In this document: positions 1 to 8,138 of the stretch, in pieces | Layout: each line of letters opens with the position of its first letter | Numbering within the stretch: position 1 is the stretch's first letter | NCBI GenBank assembly: GCA_007117625.1 | Contig: SKGE01000033.1 | Coordinates: 1-39,048, forward strand | Source: Candidatus Izemoplasma sp. | GTDB taxonomy: Bacteria; Bacillota_I; Bacilli_A; Izemoplasmatales; Izemoplasmataceae | DNA: 39,048 bases | Reading direction: 5' to 3' | Made by a program: the position numbers and the translations under genes | Notes under the pieces: model-generated | Told to the model about the DNA's origin: nothing | The model's input: only the letters and a program-made list of their open reading frames with translations | Database searches by the model: none

Positions 1-1
1 C

Positions 2-1666
2 TTCTATAATATGACGTTTGAAGGCGAAGAAAACGACGAAGAAATCTCATTTACCATCAACTATACCATTCGTGGCGCACGCATTGATGGAGTCAAAACG
101 ACAGAAGTAATCGTCGAAGCCGATTTTTTAGAGCTCACGGGTATGGATGAGGATACTAGTTTTAAGATTCACTACATTATTGAAGAGTTAGACAGTTCAA
201 TGAATTTATACATCAATAATGAAACCTATGACTTAATTTTAGACGAGATGCATGCTGAAGACCGTGAAATGTTTGAAAATGCGTTAGATGCATTTTTACT
301 CAATGAAACATGGGTACGTTTCACCTTTGAAGACGATATGCAAAATATCATTGAAATCCAAATCTTAGAAGATATGCTGAAAGATTATGACTATGAAGAC
401 ATGTTAGAACCTTTATTTGGCACCAGTGATTTTGACAGTGTTTACGATGAAATGGAAGCTGCCTATGATGAAATCTACGAAAAAATCATGAAGTATACTG
501 AGTTTTCATATCTCGATGAGTTTGAGCATGGAGATGTCACCGTTGAACAAACAAGTGATAATATGATTTTAACCACGATTGAAATGCAAGGTGCTATGTT
601 AGCTGAACTGTTCGAATCCATGATAAAGGACATGTTTGAACAACTTGCAGAATATGACGAGCTATATGAAAATCCAGATGAAATCTTAGAAGATCCGAAT
701 TATATAGAATTTAAAGAAGAGCTAATGACCTTTAAGCCTGCTTTAATGGAAGTGCTTTATGACCCAGTGAACTATTCACACATGCGCATAAACATTGATG
801 CAACAGATACGATGAACGATTTCTTTGATGAAATGGATGATATTCGCCCAATGACAGAGTTCAGCTTAACTGTTGAAATTAATGATACGGCGACAATTAC
901 ACTACCAACAACATTTGGTGACGCCAATCAAGCTGCAGAAGAAGCAGGGAAACTAGCGCTCATTGAAGAGGTCCGTTGGCTGATGGATGATGCACAACGC
1001 TTTAAAGGTGAAGGAACGCATCGCTTAGATGAAATTACGAGTTACAGTTTTGCGATTTTCGACCAAGAACTCTCAACCATTACTGTTTCTCAAGACACAG
1101 TCACAGGAACATTCTATTATGTTGATGGTATTTCGGTTTTCAATGGAGCCATTCAGTATAGTGATTTTATCGATGCCTACGATAACTTCCAAGACCAACC
1201 AAATCGCGTTGATCTCTTAACAATGATTAACTTAGTTGACGATGACACCTTCAGTTTAACACGTTTTATTGCCGCGGCAATGATCGAAGAGTTAGAACAA
1301 GAGATACGTCGACAAGCACGTTTCACACTTGAAGAACAAGCGTATGAAATAGAAGATGCGGCATGGGCTTTCTGTGGTACAATCACAGCGGCGAATGAAG
1401 ACTATTGTGACTATGTCGATTGGGATCATGGTGCCCGTAAAATGATGACATATGATCAACTCTCACCGTATTTAAGTAGTGAGTTTGCAGATTTAGAATT
1501 CGCTGTTTTAAGAAATCACTTTGGAGATTTTAATATCATTATTGTCACAAAAGATTATTATGTAAGTACAAGTGGTTGGGGTGTTTGGGTCAACACAAAT
1601 TATGGATATGACTTTGATGACCTCTATGATATGGCTAACTGGGCAAATATCAAAAATCCTGAATAA
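2..1666 (+). CDS. Acidic secreted (probable lipo)protein, 5'-truncated by window edge; paralogue of the C-terminal region of the 4516-7416 product
   Basis: Reading frame is open to the left edge (TTC TAT AAT before ATG at 11). Shares LTRFI, 'YYVDG..VF' and 'RN....' blocks with ORF 4516-7416. Very rich in D/E. Confidence 0.7.
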   Translation, partial: FYNMTFEGEENDEEISFTINYTIRGARIDGVKTTEVIVEADFLELTGMDEDTSFKIHYIIEELDSSMNLYINNETYDLILDEMHAEDREMFENALDAFLLNETWVRFTFEDDMQNIIEIQILEDMLKDYDYEDMLEPLFGTSDFDSVYDEMEAAYDEIYEKIMKYTEFSYLDEFEHGDVTVEQTSDNMILTTIEMQGAMLAELFESMIKDMFEQLAEYDELYENPDEILEDPNYIEFKEELMTFKPALMEVLYDPVNYSHMRINIDATDTMNDFFDEMDDIRPMTEFSLTVEINDTATITLPTTFGDANQAAEEAGKLALIEEVRWLMDDAQRFKGEGTHRLDEITSYSFAIFDQELSTITVSQDTVTGTFYYVDGISVFNGAIQYSDFIDAYDNFQDQPNRVDLLTMINLVDDDTFSLTRFIAAAMIEELEQEIRRQARFTLEEQAYEIEDAAWAFCGTITAANEDYCDYVDWDHGARKMMTYDQLSPYLSSEFADLEFAVLRNHFGDFNIIIVTKDYYVSTSGWGVWVNTNYGYDFDDLYDMANWANIKNPE

Positions 1667-1672
1667 ATAAAG

Positions 1673-1692
1673 GGCTCTTCGGAGCCTTTTTT
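1673..1692 (+). terminator. Intrinsic terminator with UUCG loop
   Basis: ggctc-ttcg-gagcc followed by TTTTTT. Confidence 0.85.
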
Positions 1693-1745
1693 CATGCAGC
1701 TTGTGCGATAAAACATGCGATTTATAGATTAAATTCGCTTTGGCA

Positions 1746-1774
1746 TTGCAACAATACCCGATGATGGTTATAAT
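1746..1774 (+). promoter_or_regulatory. Putative sigma-A promoter
   Basis: TTGCAA (1746-1751), 17-nt spacer, TATAAT (1769-1774). Confidence 0.5.
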
Positions 1775-1819
1775 GAGATTATGCATTTTTAATGCGCTGA
1801 TTTTATAGGAGGCAATAGA

Positions 1820-4303
1820 ATGAAAAAAGCACTGTTACTAATACTATTTTTAAGCACTGCAATTGGTGTTGCTGGATGTCGTAGAGATCAAGAAGATACA
1901 CCGGATCCAATTCCAACAATCTCAAACCCAAGCAACATTTTTATGGAGCTTGACGGCATCGAAATCACCAATGAAATGCTCTATAAACATATGAAAGCAA
2001 GTGAAGGTATCACCCACTTAATCAACTATGTGGATTTTATTATTCTAAGCGATATAATAGATAACTTTGATTCTGAACGGTTAGAAAATGAACGTTTAAG
2101 AATGAAATATGGCACCACCGATCAAGAGACAATCGACCGAATTCGCGCCGATGAAGAACAATATGCAGAGGTTGAGAAAAACTATTACCACAACATGATT
2201 TTTGCTGGGTTCAACCCAGAAAATCAAGCTGAAGTAGAGCGCTTTGTAGCACTAACGTTAGCGCAGCGAGATATTACCATTGATCGCTCGATTGAAAACT
2301 ATGACCCAGAACATTTACACAGTTTAGCGCGCAATCGTTATCAATCAACCAAACAGGGAGATGTCACCGCCATCGAACTGATCTTTAGAAGCAATCAAGA
2401 GTTCACCGCCATCATGCATAAATTCAATCTCGTTCCTGACTATCAAAATGGTATTGGAGAATACTTCGGGGAAACCCCAATTGAAAACTTGCGTCGCGCA
2501 GACTTTAGTTCAAATAACACGCGCTTACTCGATGAAACAGAAGTATTTGAAGCTTTTGTAGAAATTTATAACTATTTATTCCCATATCGCGATGCCATCG
2601 ATGCATCGATGACGCTCGATCATTTAGAAGCGTTTGCATCTGATGAATTTAGATTTAATTATGACGCGATGACGAACCAACCAGCACTCGAAAGAGTCGC
2701 AAATATTTTATTTAATGAACTTGATATTGAAGACAATCGCTATACCATCGAATCAAGACGCTACCACTTAAGCGCGCCCCATTTAGAAGGGTATCGAGCG
2801 ATGTATTTCTTATTAGATCAAGACGAAGTCACGCCGTTTGATGAACTACCAAGCGATGAACAAGATAGCTATAAACGCGATTACGTAGAAAGTACCATCA
2901 ACCAACAAACTCAAATCCGTGCGATGGTTGAACAACGCACCGAAGCTAACTTTGTCATCCATGACCGCATTTTACACTTTACCTATGAAGAAATGATTAG
3001 ACAAGTCTTTCCAGACTTAATTGGAGAACACGCCAAATACGAACGTGCAGACGAAGGCATCATCGCTACGATTGGCGATGAAACTGTCACAACAGATGAT
3101 TTCTTTGCTTACATGCTAAGACGTATCGGGGCTGTTAATGTCGTAGAACTTTACAAAGAACTGTGGCTTCTAGAGAGTGATTATTTTGTAGAGGTTTATG
3201 GGGAAGAGCGCAATCTTAATGAAAGTGATCATCCATCAATCCAAGAGTACCGTAATATTATCCGTGATTTTAAAGAACAAGCCGCAGCCGATATGTCATT
3301 CGAACAAGCCTTACAAATGATCGGCTTTGCAGATGAAGATGCCGTGTTAAGATTTCTAGTCGTCGGCGAGTTGTTAAACTATTTGGTAGTTCCAAACTTA
3401 GACTTTGACCGTGCCTTAGAACATGTTCAAAAAATTTATGACAACTACATTAATCTTAACGTTGAACACATCCTAATCTATCTCGATATGGATGGAGATT
3501 TATCACCCGATGACTTTAAAACATTCCTAGAAGATTTAGAAGCACAAGGTGGCATTCCGTGGGCAACTTACTTAGACCACGTCGCTAGTTTAGAAAGCTT
3601 AATTGCAACAAGACTCAATCAAGGGTATACGATGCAAGAAGTAGTGACCGAGTATCGTAACGCTTCACGCGATGAAAGTTCAAACCCATGGGCCGTATTT
3701 AAAAATTACGGATTTAAACTGCGCTATGAAGATTTATCACCAGGTAACAACGTCATCAACGCAACCACTGTCCAACGTTTTGTCACACCGTTTAGAGACC
3801 GTCTTTACGAACTCTATGCACTTTACAAAACCGAAGCCTATGAAGATGCTGAAAGCATCCTTGATCCAAGTGGAGTATTTGCGACTGATTTCGGATTGCA
3901 CTTTGTTCGCGTATCAAAAGGCAATGAAGCTGCTTTTCTTCCACCAAGTGCTGCATTTGAAGACCCAGAAGGTGATTATGATGAACGTTGGTTAAACAAA
4001 CATGACGTTCCAACCGAAGCGCAACTTAGACTTTGGGCAGAACACGCCTTTAAGCGATCTTTTACCATCGAAGGTTCAGACATTGAGATCGATGAAGATT
4101 TAGACGAAGTATTAAGAATTTACTTTGATCAATTTTTAGGAAGACACTTCCCGTTACCACAAGAAGAGTTTGATCCATTTGGGAACACTATAATGATCAA
4201 CCGTTTTATCGAAAACGATGTAACCTTTAGTATCGAGAATGACCATTTAAAAAGCATGATGCATGCCTTACTCGATCTCTATGAAAGTATTATGTATGAC
4301 TAA
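1820..4303 (+). CDS. PrsA/SurA-like peptidyl-prolyl isomerase-type foldase lipoprotein
   Basis: Lipobox-like signal (MKKALLLILFLSTAIGVAGC); two SurA_N-like starts ('FMELDGIEITNEMLYKHM', 'IATIGDETVTTDDFFAYML'); parvulin-like edges 'VEHILIYLD' and 'FATDFGLHFVRVSKG'; RBS aggaggc. Confidence 0.6.
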   Translation: MKKALLLILFLSTAIGVAGCRRDQEDTPDPIPTISNPSNIFMELDGIEITNEMLYKHMKASEGITHLINYVDFIILSDIIDNFDSERLENERLRMKYGTTDQETIDRIRADEEQYAEVEKNYYHNMIFAGFNPENQAEVERFVALTLAQRDITIDRSIENYDPEHLHSLARNRYQSTKQGDVTAIELIFRSNQEFTAIMHKFNLVPDYQNGIGEYFGETPIENLRRADFSSNNTRLLDETEVFEAFVEIYNYLFPYRDAIDASMTLDHLEAFASDEFRFNYDAMTNQPALERVANILFNELDIEDNRYTIESRRYHLSAPHLEGYRAMYFLLDQDEVTPFDELPSDEQDSYKRDYVESTINQQTQIRAMVEQRTEANFVIHDRILHFTYEEMIRQVFPDLIGEHAKYERADEGIIATIGDETVTTDDFFAYMLRRIGAVNVVELYKELWLLESDYFVEVYGEERNLNESDHPSIQEYRNIIRDFKEQAAADMSFEQALQMIGFADEDAVLRFLVVGELLNYLVVPNLDFDRALEHVQKIYDNYINLNVEHILIYLDMDGDLSPDDFKTFLEDLEAQGGIPWATYLDHVASLESLIATRLNQGYTMQEVVTEYRNASRDESSNPWAVFKNYGFKLRYEDLSPGNNVINATTVQRFVTPFRDRLYELYALYKTEAYEDAESILDPSGVFATDFGLHFVRVSKGNEAAFLPPSAAFEDPEGDYDERWLNKHDVPTEAQLRLWAEHAFKRSFTIEGSDIEIDEDLDEVLRIYFDQFLGRHFPLPQEEFDPFGNTIMINRFIENDVTFSIENDHLKSMMHALLDLYESIMYD

Positions 4304-4305
4304 AA

Positions 4306-4327
4306 ACACACTTCGGTGTGTTTTTTT
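4306..4327 (+). terminator. Intrinsic terminator with UUCG loop
   Basis: acacac-ttcg-gtgtgt followed by a T-run. Confidence 0.85.
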
Positions 4328-4457
4328 AATATAATCTATTGACCAAACAATAAAAACGCTCAACAAATTACTGGAGCAAAAATCGTGGTTTTAGTTTAAG
4401 TTTTCGCCCTTATTGCAATAAAGCAAAAGCATTGTAAAAAGGGTTGATTGAAAAATA

Positions 4458-4485
4458 TTGCGCAAAACCCTAATAAGCATATAAT
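4458..4485 (+). promoter_or_regulatory. Putative sigma-A promoter
   Basis: TTGCGC, 16-nt spacer, TATAAT (4480-4485). Confidence 0.45.
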
Positions 4486-4515
4486 GAAAGTATAAAACTA
4501 TGTTACCAGGAGGTA

Positions 4516-7416
4516 ATGCAAATGAAGCGCATGTTTAGTCTTTTAATCCTATTTTTAGCAACGTTTGTCTTTGCAGCATGCGATTTTATTCAAACGGTTG
4601 ACATTGACCCTGACTTAGAAGTTGAATCTATCATCTTTCATGAAGGCCAGTTAGAACCGAATTATGAGGCTGGAACTTTCACAGTTACCGGACTTCAAAT
4701 CACCGTAATATTTACCGATGGCACCGAACAAAATATTAATATTACTAACGCGATGGTTTCTGGATTAAACGCCTTAGAAAACCCAGGAACGCACACAATA
4801 ACCGTGACCTATGAAGGTAACACAACAAGCTTTGATGTGGTTATTGTAGAACCTGACACACAACCACCAGTGCTCACAAGTATCCATGTTGCAAGTGATC
4901 AGCTTGCTGCTAATTACGAGATTGGTAGTTTTGATGTCACTGCTTTAAACTTAACACTTGTTTATGATGATGACTCAGAAGAAACAATTCCAATTACAAC
5001 TGCAATGGCAAGTGGCTTAGCTGCACTTACAAACCCAGGCACCCACACGATAACCATTACCTACAACAACTTGCAAACTACCTTTGATGTTGTCATCGTA
5101 GAACCAGACCCTACGAAAACTTTGACATCAATCAGTGTTAGCCCAACTCAATTATCATCAAGCTATGAGGTTGGTGCGTTTGATGTGACAACTTTAGTGC
5201 TTACGCTGATTTATAGTGACCAAACAGAAGAAACGATTCCAATTACAACCGCTATGGCAAGTGGCTTAGCTGCACTTGCAAATCCAGGCACCCACACGAT
5301 AACCATCACCTACAACAACTTGCAAACCACCTTTGATGTCGTTATCGTAGAAACAGAACCTGAGAAAACTTTGACATCAATCAGTGTGAACCCAACTCAA
5401 TTAGCATCAAGCTATGAGGTTGGTGAGTTTGATGTGACAACTTTACTGCTTACGCTGATTTATAGTGATGAATCAGAAGAAACAATTACAATTATAACAG
5501 GCATGGCAAGTGGCTTAGCTGCACTTGCAAACCCAGGCACCCACACGATAACCATTACCTATAAAAACTTACAGACAACCTTTGATGTTGTCGTTGTCGA
5601 ACCACAAACCCCGCCATCAGAAAAAGAAGCAGCTGCAGATGAAATGATTGATAACTGGGCAGGAACTGCTACGATTGTTAACGAACGTATCAATACGATG
5701 ATGAATGCAGATGCATTAACCATAACCTTAGAAAATATCACAATCATTAATGATGATGGATTTATGGAAACCATGCACCATACTGTAGAAATCACGTTCC
5801 TTTATGAAGATGGTGATGTTTATCTATGGATTGTTGAAACCATTGATCTCGGGTTTGACACCGTACATTTCGAACAACTATTTGTGTTAAAGCACGATTC
5901 CATTGATGTCTATGTAAACCTAGAATACTTACTACCGATGATTGAAGCCGAAATGGAAGAAGAAGGGTTCAATCTATTAGAACTGTTTGATGTTGAGTTT
6001 GATTGGTTTAAACTGACCATCGATGATACGATGCAAAGTATTATTGAACTCGATTTATTAGAAACCTTGTTCGAACTTTATGAACTTGATATTTATCTAG
6101 AAAATGCGCTTTCTGATATGGGCATTGACCCTGAAGAACTCGACCTTTATCTTGAAGAACTCGAAGTTCTAATTACGAGTGCCTTAGATGCGTATTTACC
6201 ACATTTAGAAACATTAACAACCTTGCTAGATGAAGAAATGCTTTTATCTATGGATAAAACAGAAGACTTCTTAGTCGTCTTGGCCATGGACATGAACCTC
6301 GAGATTTTTGCAGGGTTGATCGCCGAATTATTGATGGAAACCTATGATTTCATCATTGAACATGAGCTTGAAGATCCCGAATACATGGCATTACCACCAA
6401 ATGAAGCTCAAATACTAGAACTTATAGAGATACTACCTATGCTTGAAATGGAATGGATTTTTGATCCGCTTAATGAAGATATCATGTCAATGTACATCGA
6501 CCTTTCACCGTTTTACAACATGGTTATGGATATGGAAGGCCATACCTTGATTTTTGAAGAGGTTTCATTCAAAGTCACGTTTGAACGTACTGCGAATATT
6601 GAACTTCCAACTGAGTATAACGATGTTCACCGTATCATTACCGAATTTAGCAAACTAATGATTTTAGCAGATGTTTTTGATCCAATAGACTTTGTACTTG
6701 AATTAGGCGAAGGCGTTCATACATTACGCGAGGTTGGATTCTATGTCATGGCACCAATTTATGATTTAGACTTATCAACCTATACCATCACTGAAGATGA
6801 CGTAATCATCGAAATTTATTACATCGACGGGCGTGCGGTTTTCTCAGAAGCTGTATCGTTTGAAGCATTATCAGATATCATCGATGAAGACATGGATGGG
6901 CCGAACTTCACTCGTGAAGAATTTGAGACACTACTCGAACTATTCGATGAAGAAAATTACCATCTGACACGCTTCATTGTCCTACTCATTGCAGAAATTA
7001 TTTATAACCCTCCATTTGATGGCGGTAACGGCTATGAAGAAACCTTAGAACAGCAATTTGTTCACTATGCTTTAGAAGTCGTTTATGCCGCAGAAGTATA
7101 TTGTAACTCACTAGACTTTGAATCGCCTGAATATGCTAATTACTGTGTTTCGGATGGTTTTGACGGTGCTGCTTATTATTTAACTGAAGATGAATTATTA
7201 CCGCATCTATGGATACCACTTCCACCTGAATATAATTACGCCATATGGCGAAATGAAATGTTCGAATGGGAACTCATTGTTTATAGTGATGACTTTGAAT
7301 ATTATGGACCTGGTTGGAGCATCAATGAATGGACAATTTCACCAAGATCTGGTGCGACACTAGAAGATTTGATAGAATTTCTTGATTGGGAAAATAGATC
7401 GCGTCCAACCGAGTAA
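4516..7416 (+). CDS. Large acidic lipoprotein with four tandem bacterial Ig-like (Big_3-like) domains
   Basis: Signal/lipobox 'LLILFLATFVFAAC'; four repeats of about 80 aa ending 'NPGTHTITITYNNLQTTFDVVIVEP'; C-terminal part paralogous to the 2-1666 product. An in-frame alternative start at 4522 (MKRMF) is possible. Confidence 0.8.
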   Translation: MQMKRMFSLLILFLATFVFAACDFIQTVDIDPDLEVESIIFHEGQLEPNYEAGTFTVTGLQITVIFTDGTEQNINITNAMVSGLNALENPGTHTITVTYEGNTTSFDVVIVEPDTQPPVLTSIHVASDQLAANYEIGSFDVTALNLTLVYDDDSEETIPITTAMASGLAALTNPGTHTITITYNNLQTTFDVVIVEPDPTKTLTSISVSPTQLSSSYEVGAFDVTTLVLTLIYSDQTEETIPITTAMASGLAALANPGTHTITITYNNLQTTFDVVIVETEPEKTLTSISVNPTQLASSYEVGEFDVTTLLLTLIYSDESEETITIITGMASGLAALANPGTHTITITYKNLQTTFDVVVVEPQTPPSEKEAAADEMIDNWAGTATIVNERINTMMNADALTITLENITIINDDGFMETMHHTVEITFLYEDGDVYLWIVETIDLGFDTVHFEQLFVLKHDSIDVYVNLEYLLPMIEAEMEEEGFNLLELFDVEFDWFKLTIDDTMQSIIELDLLETLFELYELDIYLENALSDMGIDPEELDLYLEELEVLITSALDAYLPHLETLTTLLDEEMLLSMDKTEDFLVVLAMDMNLEIFAGLIAELLMETYDFIIEHELEDPEYMALPPNEAQILELIEILPMLEMEWIFDPLNEDIMSMYIDLSPFYNMVMDMEGHTLIFEEVSFKVTFERTANIELPTEYNDVHRIITEFSKLMILADVFDPIDFVLELGEGVHTLREVGFYVMAPIYDLDLSTYTITEDDVIIEIYYIDGRAVFSEAVSFEALSDIIDEDMDGPNFTREEFETLLELFDEENYHLTRFIVLLIAEIIYNPPFDGGNGYEETLEQQFVHYALEVVYAAEVYCNSLDFESPEYANYCVSDGFDGAAYYLTEDELLPHLWIPLPPEYNYAIWRNEMFEWELIVYSDDFEYYGPGWSINEWTISPRSGATLEDLIEFLDWENRSRPTE
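4621..5600 (+). repeat. Four in-frame tandem Ig-like repeats (about 249-bp period)
   Basis: 'TTGACATCAATCAGTGT' recurs at 5122 and 5371 (249 bp apart). Repeats 2-4 share long near-identical DNA such as 'GCAAGTGGCTTAGCTGCACTT..AAACCCAGGCACCCACACGATAACC'; repeat 1 is divergent. Confidence 0.9.
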
Positions 7417-7431
7417 TAAAACCGCTTTATT

Positions 7432-7459
7432 AAAGGCACATCTTGATGTGCCTTTTTCT
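7432..7459 (+). terminator. Intrinsic terminator
   Basis: aaaggcaca-tcttga-tgtgccttt then TTT. Confidence 0.85.
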
Positions 7460-7472
7460 TTGAAAAAATACG

Positions 7473-7502
7473 TTGACAACGCTTACATTTAAAGACTATA
7501 AT
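7473..7502 (+). promoter_or_regulatory. Sigma-A promoter of the lysine fermentation operon
   Basis: Perfect TTGACA (7473-7478), 18-nt spacer, perfect TATAAT (7497-7502). Confidence 0.85.
7474..7487 (+). promoter_or_regulatory. cre-like site (predicted CcpA operator) overlapping the -35
   Basis: TGACAACGCTTACA fits TGWNANCGNTNWCA fully (one mismatch to the stricter TGWAANCGNTNWCA). Confidence 0.55.
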
Positions 7503-7513
7503 GGATGTAGAAA

Positions 7514-7700
7514 GCGTTACAGAGGTGCGTTTTATTGGTATTTTATAAGGGCTTAAGAAGAGAGGCCTTCGACCTTATAAAAGAAGGAGTAAGACGCCGA
7601 AGGTTTTTATGGCCTTTCATAAAAACTTGGTGGTTGCAGGCACACTTCAACCATTGCCATTTTAAAAATGGAGAGCTGTTTATTTTAAACAGCTCTTTTA
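7514..7700 (+). ncRNA. Lysine riboswitch (L-box / LYS element) with overlapping expression platform
   Basis: Conserved AGAGGUGCG (7521-7529), ACGCCGAAGG (7594-7603) and GGAGAGCUG (7670-7678). Helices: P1 acag 7519-7522/ctgt 7676-7679; P2 gcgtttta 7527-7534/taagacgc 7590-7597; upper P2 ttataagg/ccttataa and gaag/cttc; P3 gtttttatg/cataaaaac; P4 tggttg 7631-7636/caacca 7648-7653; P5 ccattt 7657-7662/aaatgg 7666-7671. L2 (gaggc) and L3 (gcctt) loops are complementary (kissing loop). Confidence 0.93.
7673..7700 (+). terminator. Riboswitch-controlled intrinsic terminator
   Basis: gagctgttt (7673-7681)/aaacagctc (7687-7695), perfect 9 bp, followed by TTTT; 5' arm includes the P1 3' strand CUGU. 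Confidence 0.85.
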
Positions 7701-7726
7701 TATTTATAATAGTGAGGTGCAAAAAA

Positions 7727-8137
7727 ATGATTAAAACCATGCAAGTCGGAGATCAACGTTCGTACCAACGCATTATTACTAAAGAAGATGTTATCAAGTT
7801 TGGAGAAGTTACTGGAGATATGAACCCAGCACACTATGATGAAGCATATACACGGACCACGATGTTTAAAAAACCAATCGTTCACGGTATGCTCGTTGGT
7901 TCGTTGTTTTCCAAAATATTTGGAATGGAGTATCCAGGGGTTGGAACGATTTACTGTAGTCAAAGCTTGACATTCTTAAAGCCGATTTATCCAGATACTA
8001 AGCTAACCGTTAAAGTTACTATAAAAAGTATCAATGAAGAAAAAAATCGTGTCATTTTTACCACAGAAATATTCAATCATAGCGGCGACCTTGCCTTAAC
8101 CGGTGAAGCAATGTTAATGCCGAGAAAGGATGTTTGA
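7727..8137 (+). CDS. MaoC-like dehydratase / (R)-specific enoyl-CoA hydratase-like protein
   Basis: Hot-dog motif 'FGEVTGDMNPAHYDEAYTRTTMFKKPIVHGMLVGSLFS'; RBS gtgaggtgc; the 7535 alternative start would run through the riboswitch. Confidence 0.85.
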   Translation: MIKTMQVGDQRSYQRIITKEDVIKFGEVTGDMNPAHYDEAYTRTTMFKKPIVHGMLVGSLFSKIFGMEYPGVGTIYCSQSLTFLKPIYPDTKLTVKVTIKSINEEKNRVIFTTEIFNHSGDLALTGEAMLMPRKDV

Positions 8138-8138
8138 A

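Noticed and set aside
1177-1386. Small ORFs of 60-110 aa on the opposite strand or in other frames inside larger genes (e.g. 1177-1386, 3672-3995, 9958-10269, 10343-10600, 14732-15040, 34920-35294, 38145-38480)
   Set aside because: Overlap convincingly coding frames, lack RBS or recognisable domains; typical shadow ORFs.
4621-5600. Possible CRISPR or non-coding tandem repeat
   Set aside because: Period is 249 bp, in frame (83 codons), and encodes Ig-like domains.
7508-7522. Second cre-like box (TAGAAAGCGTTACAG)
   Set aside because: One nucleotide short in spacing and with mismatches in the CA half; better explained as the P1 5' region of the riboswitch.
7535-7726. N-terminal extension of the MaoC-like ORF (TTG start 7535) and antisense ORFs 7543-7740 and 7685-7963
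   Set aside because: They run through the riboswitch/terminator; the encoded residues do not belong to the hot-dog fold, and ATG 7727 has its own RBS.
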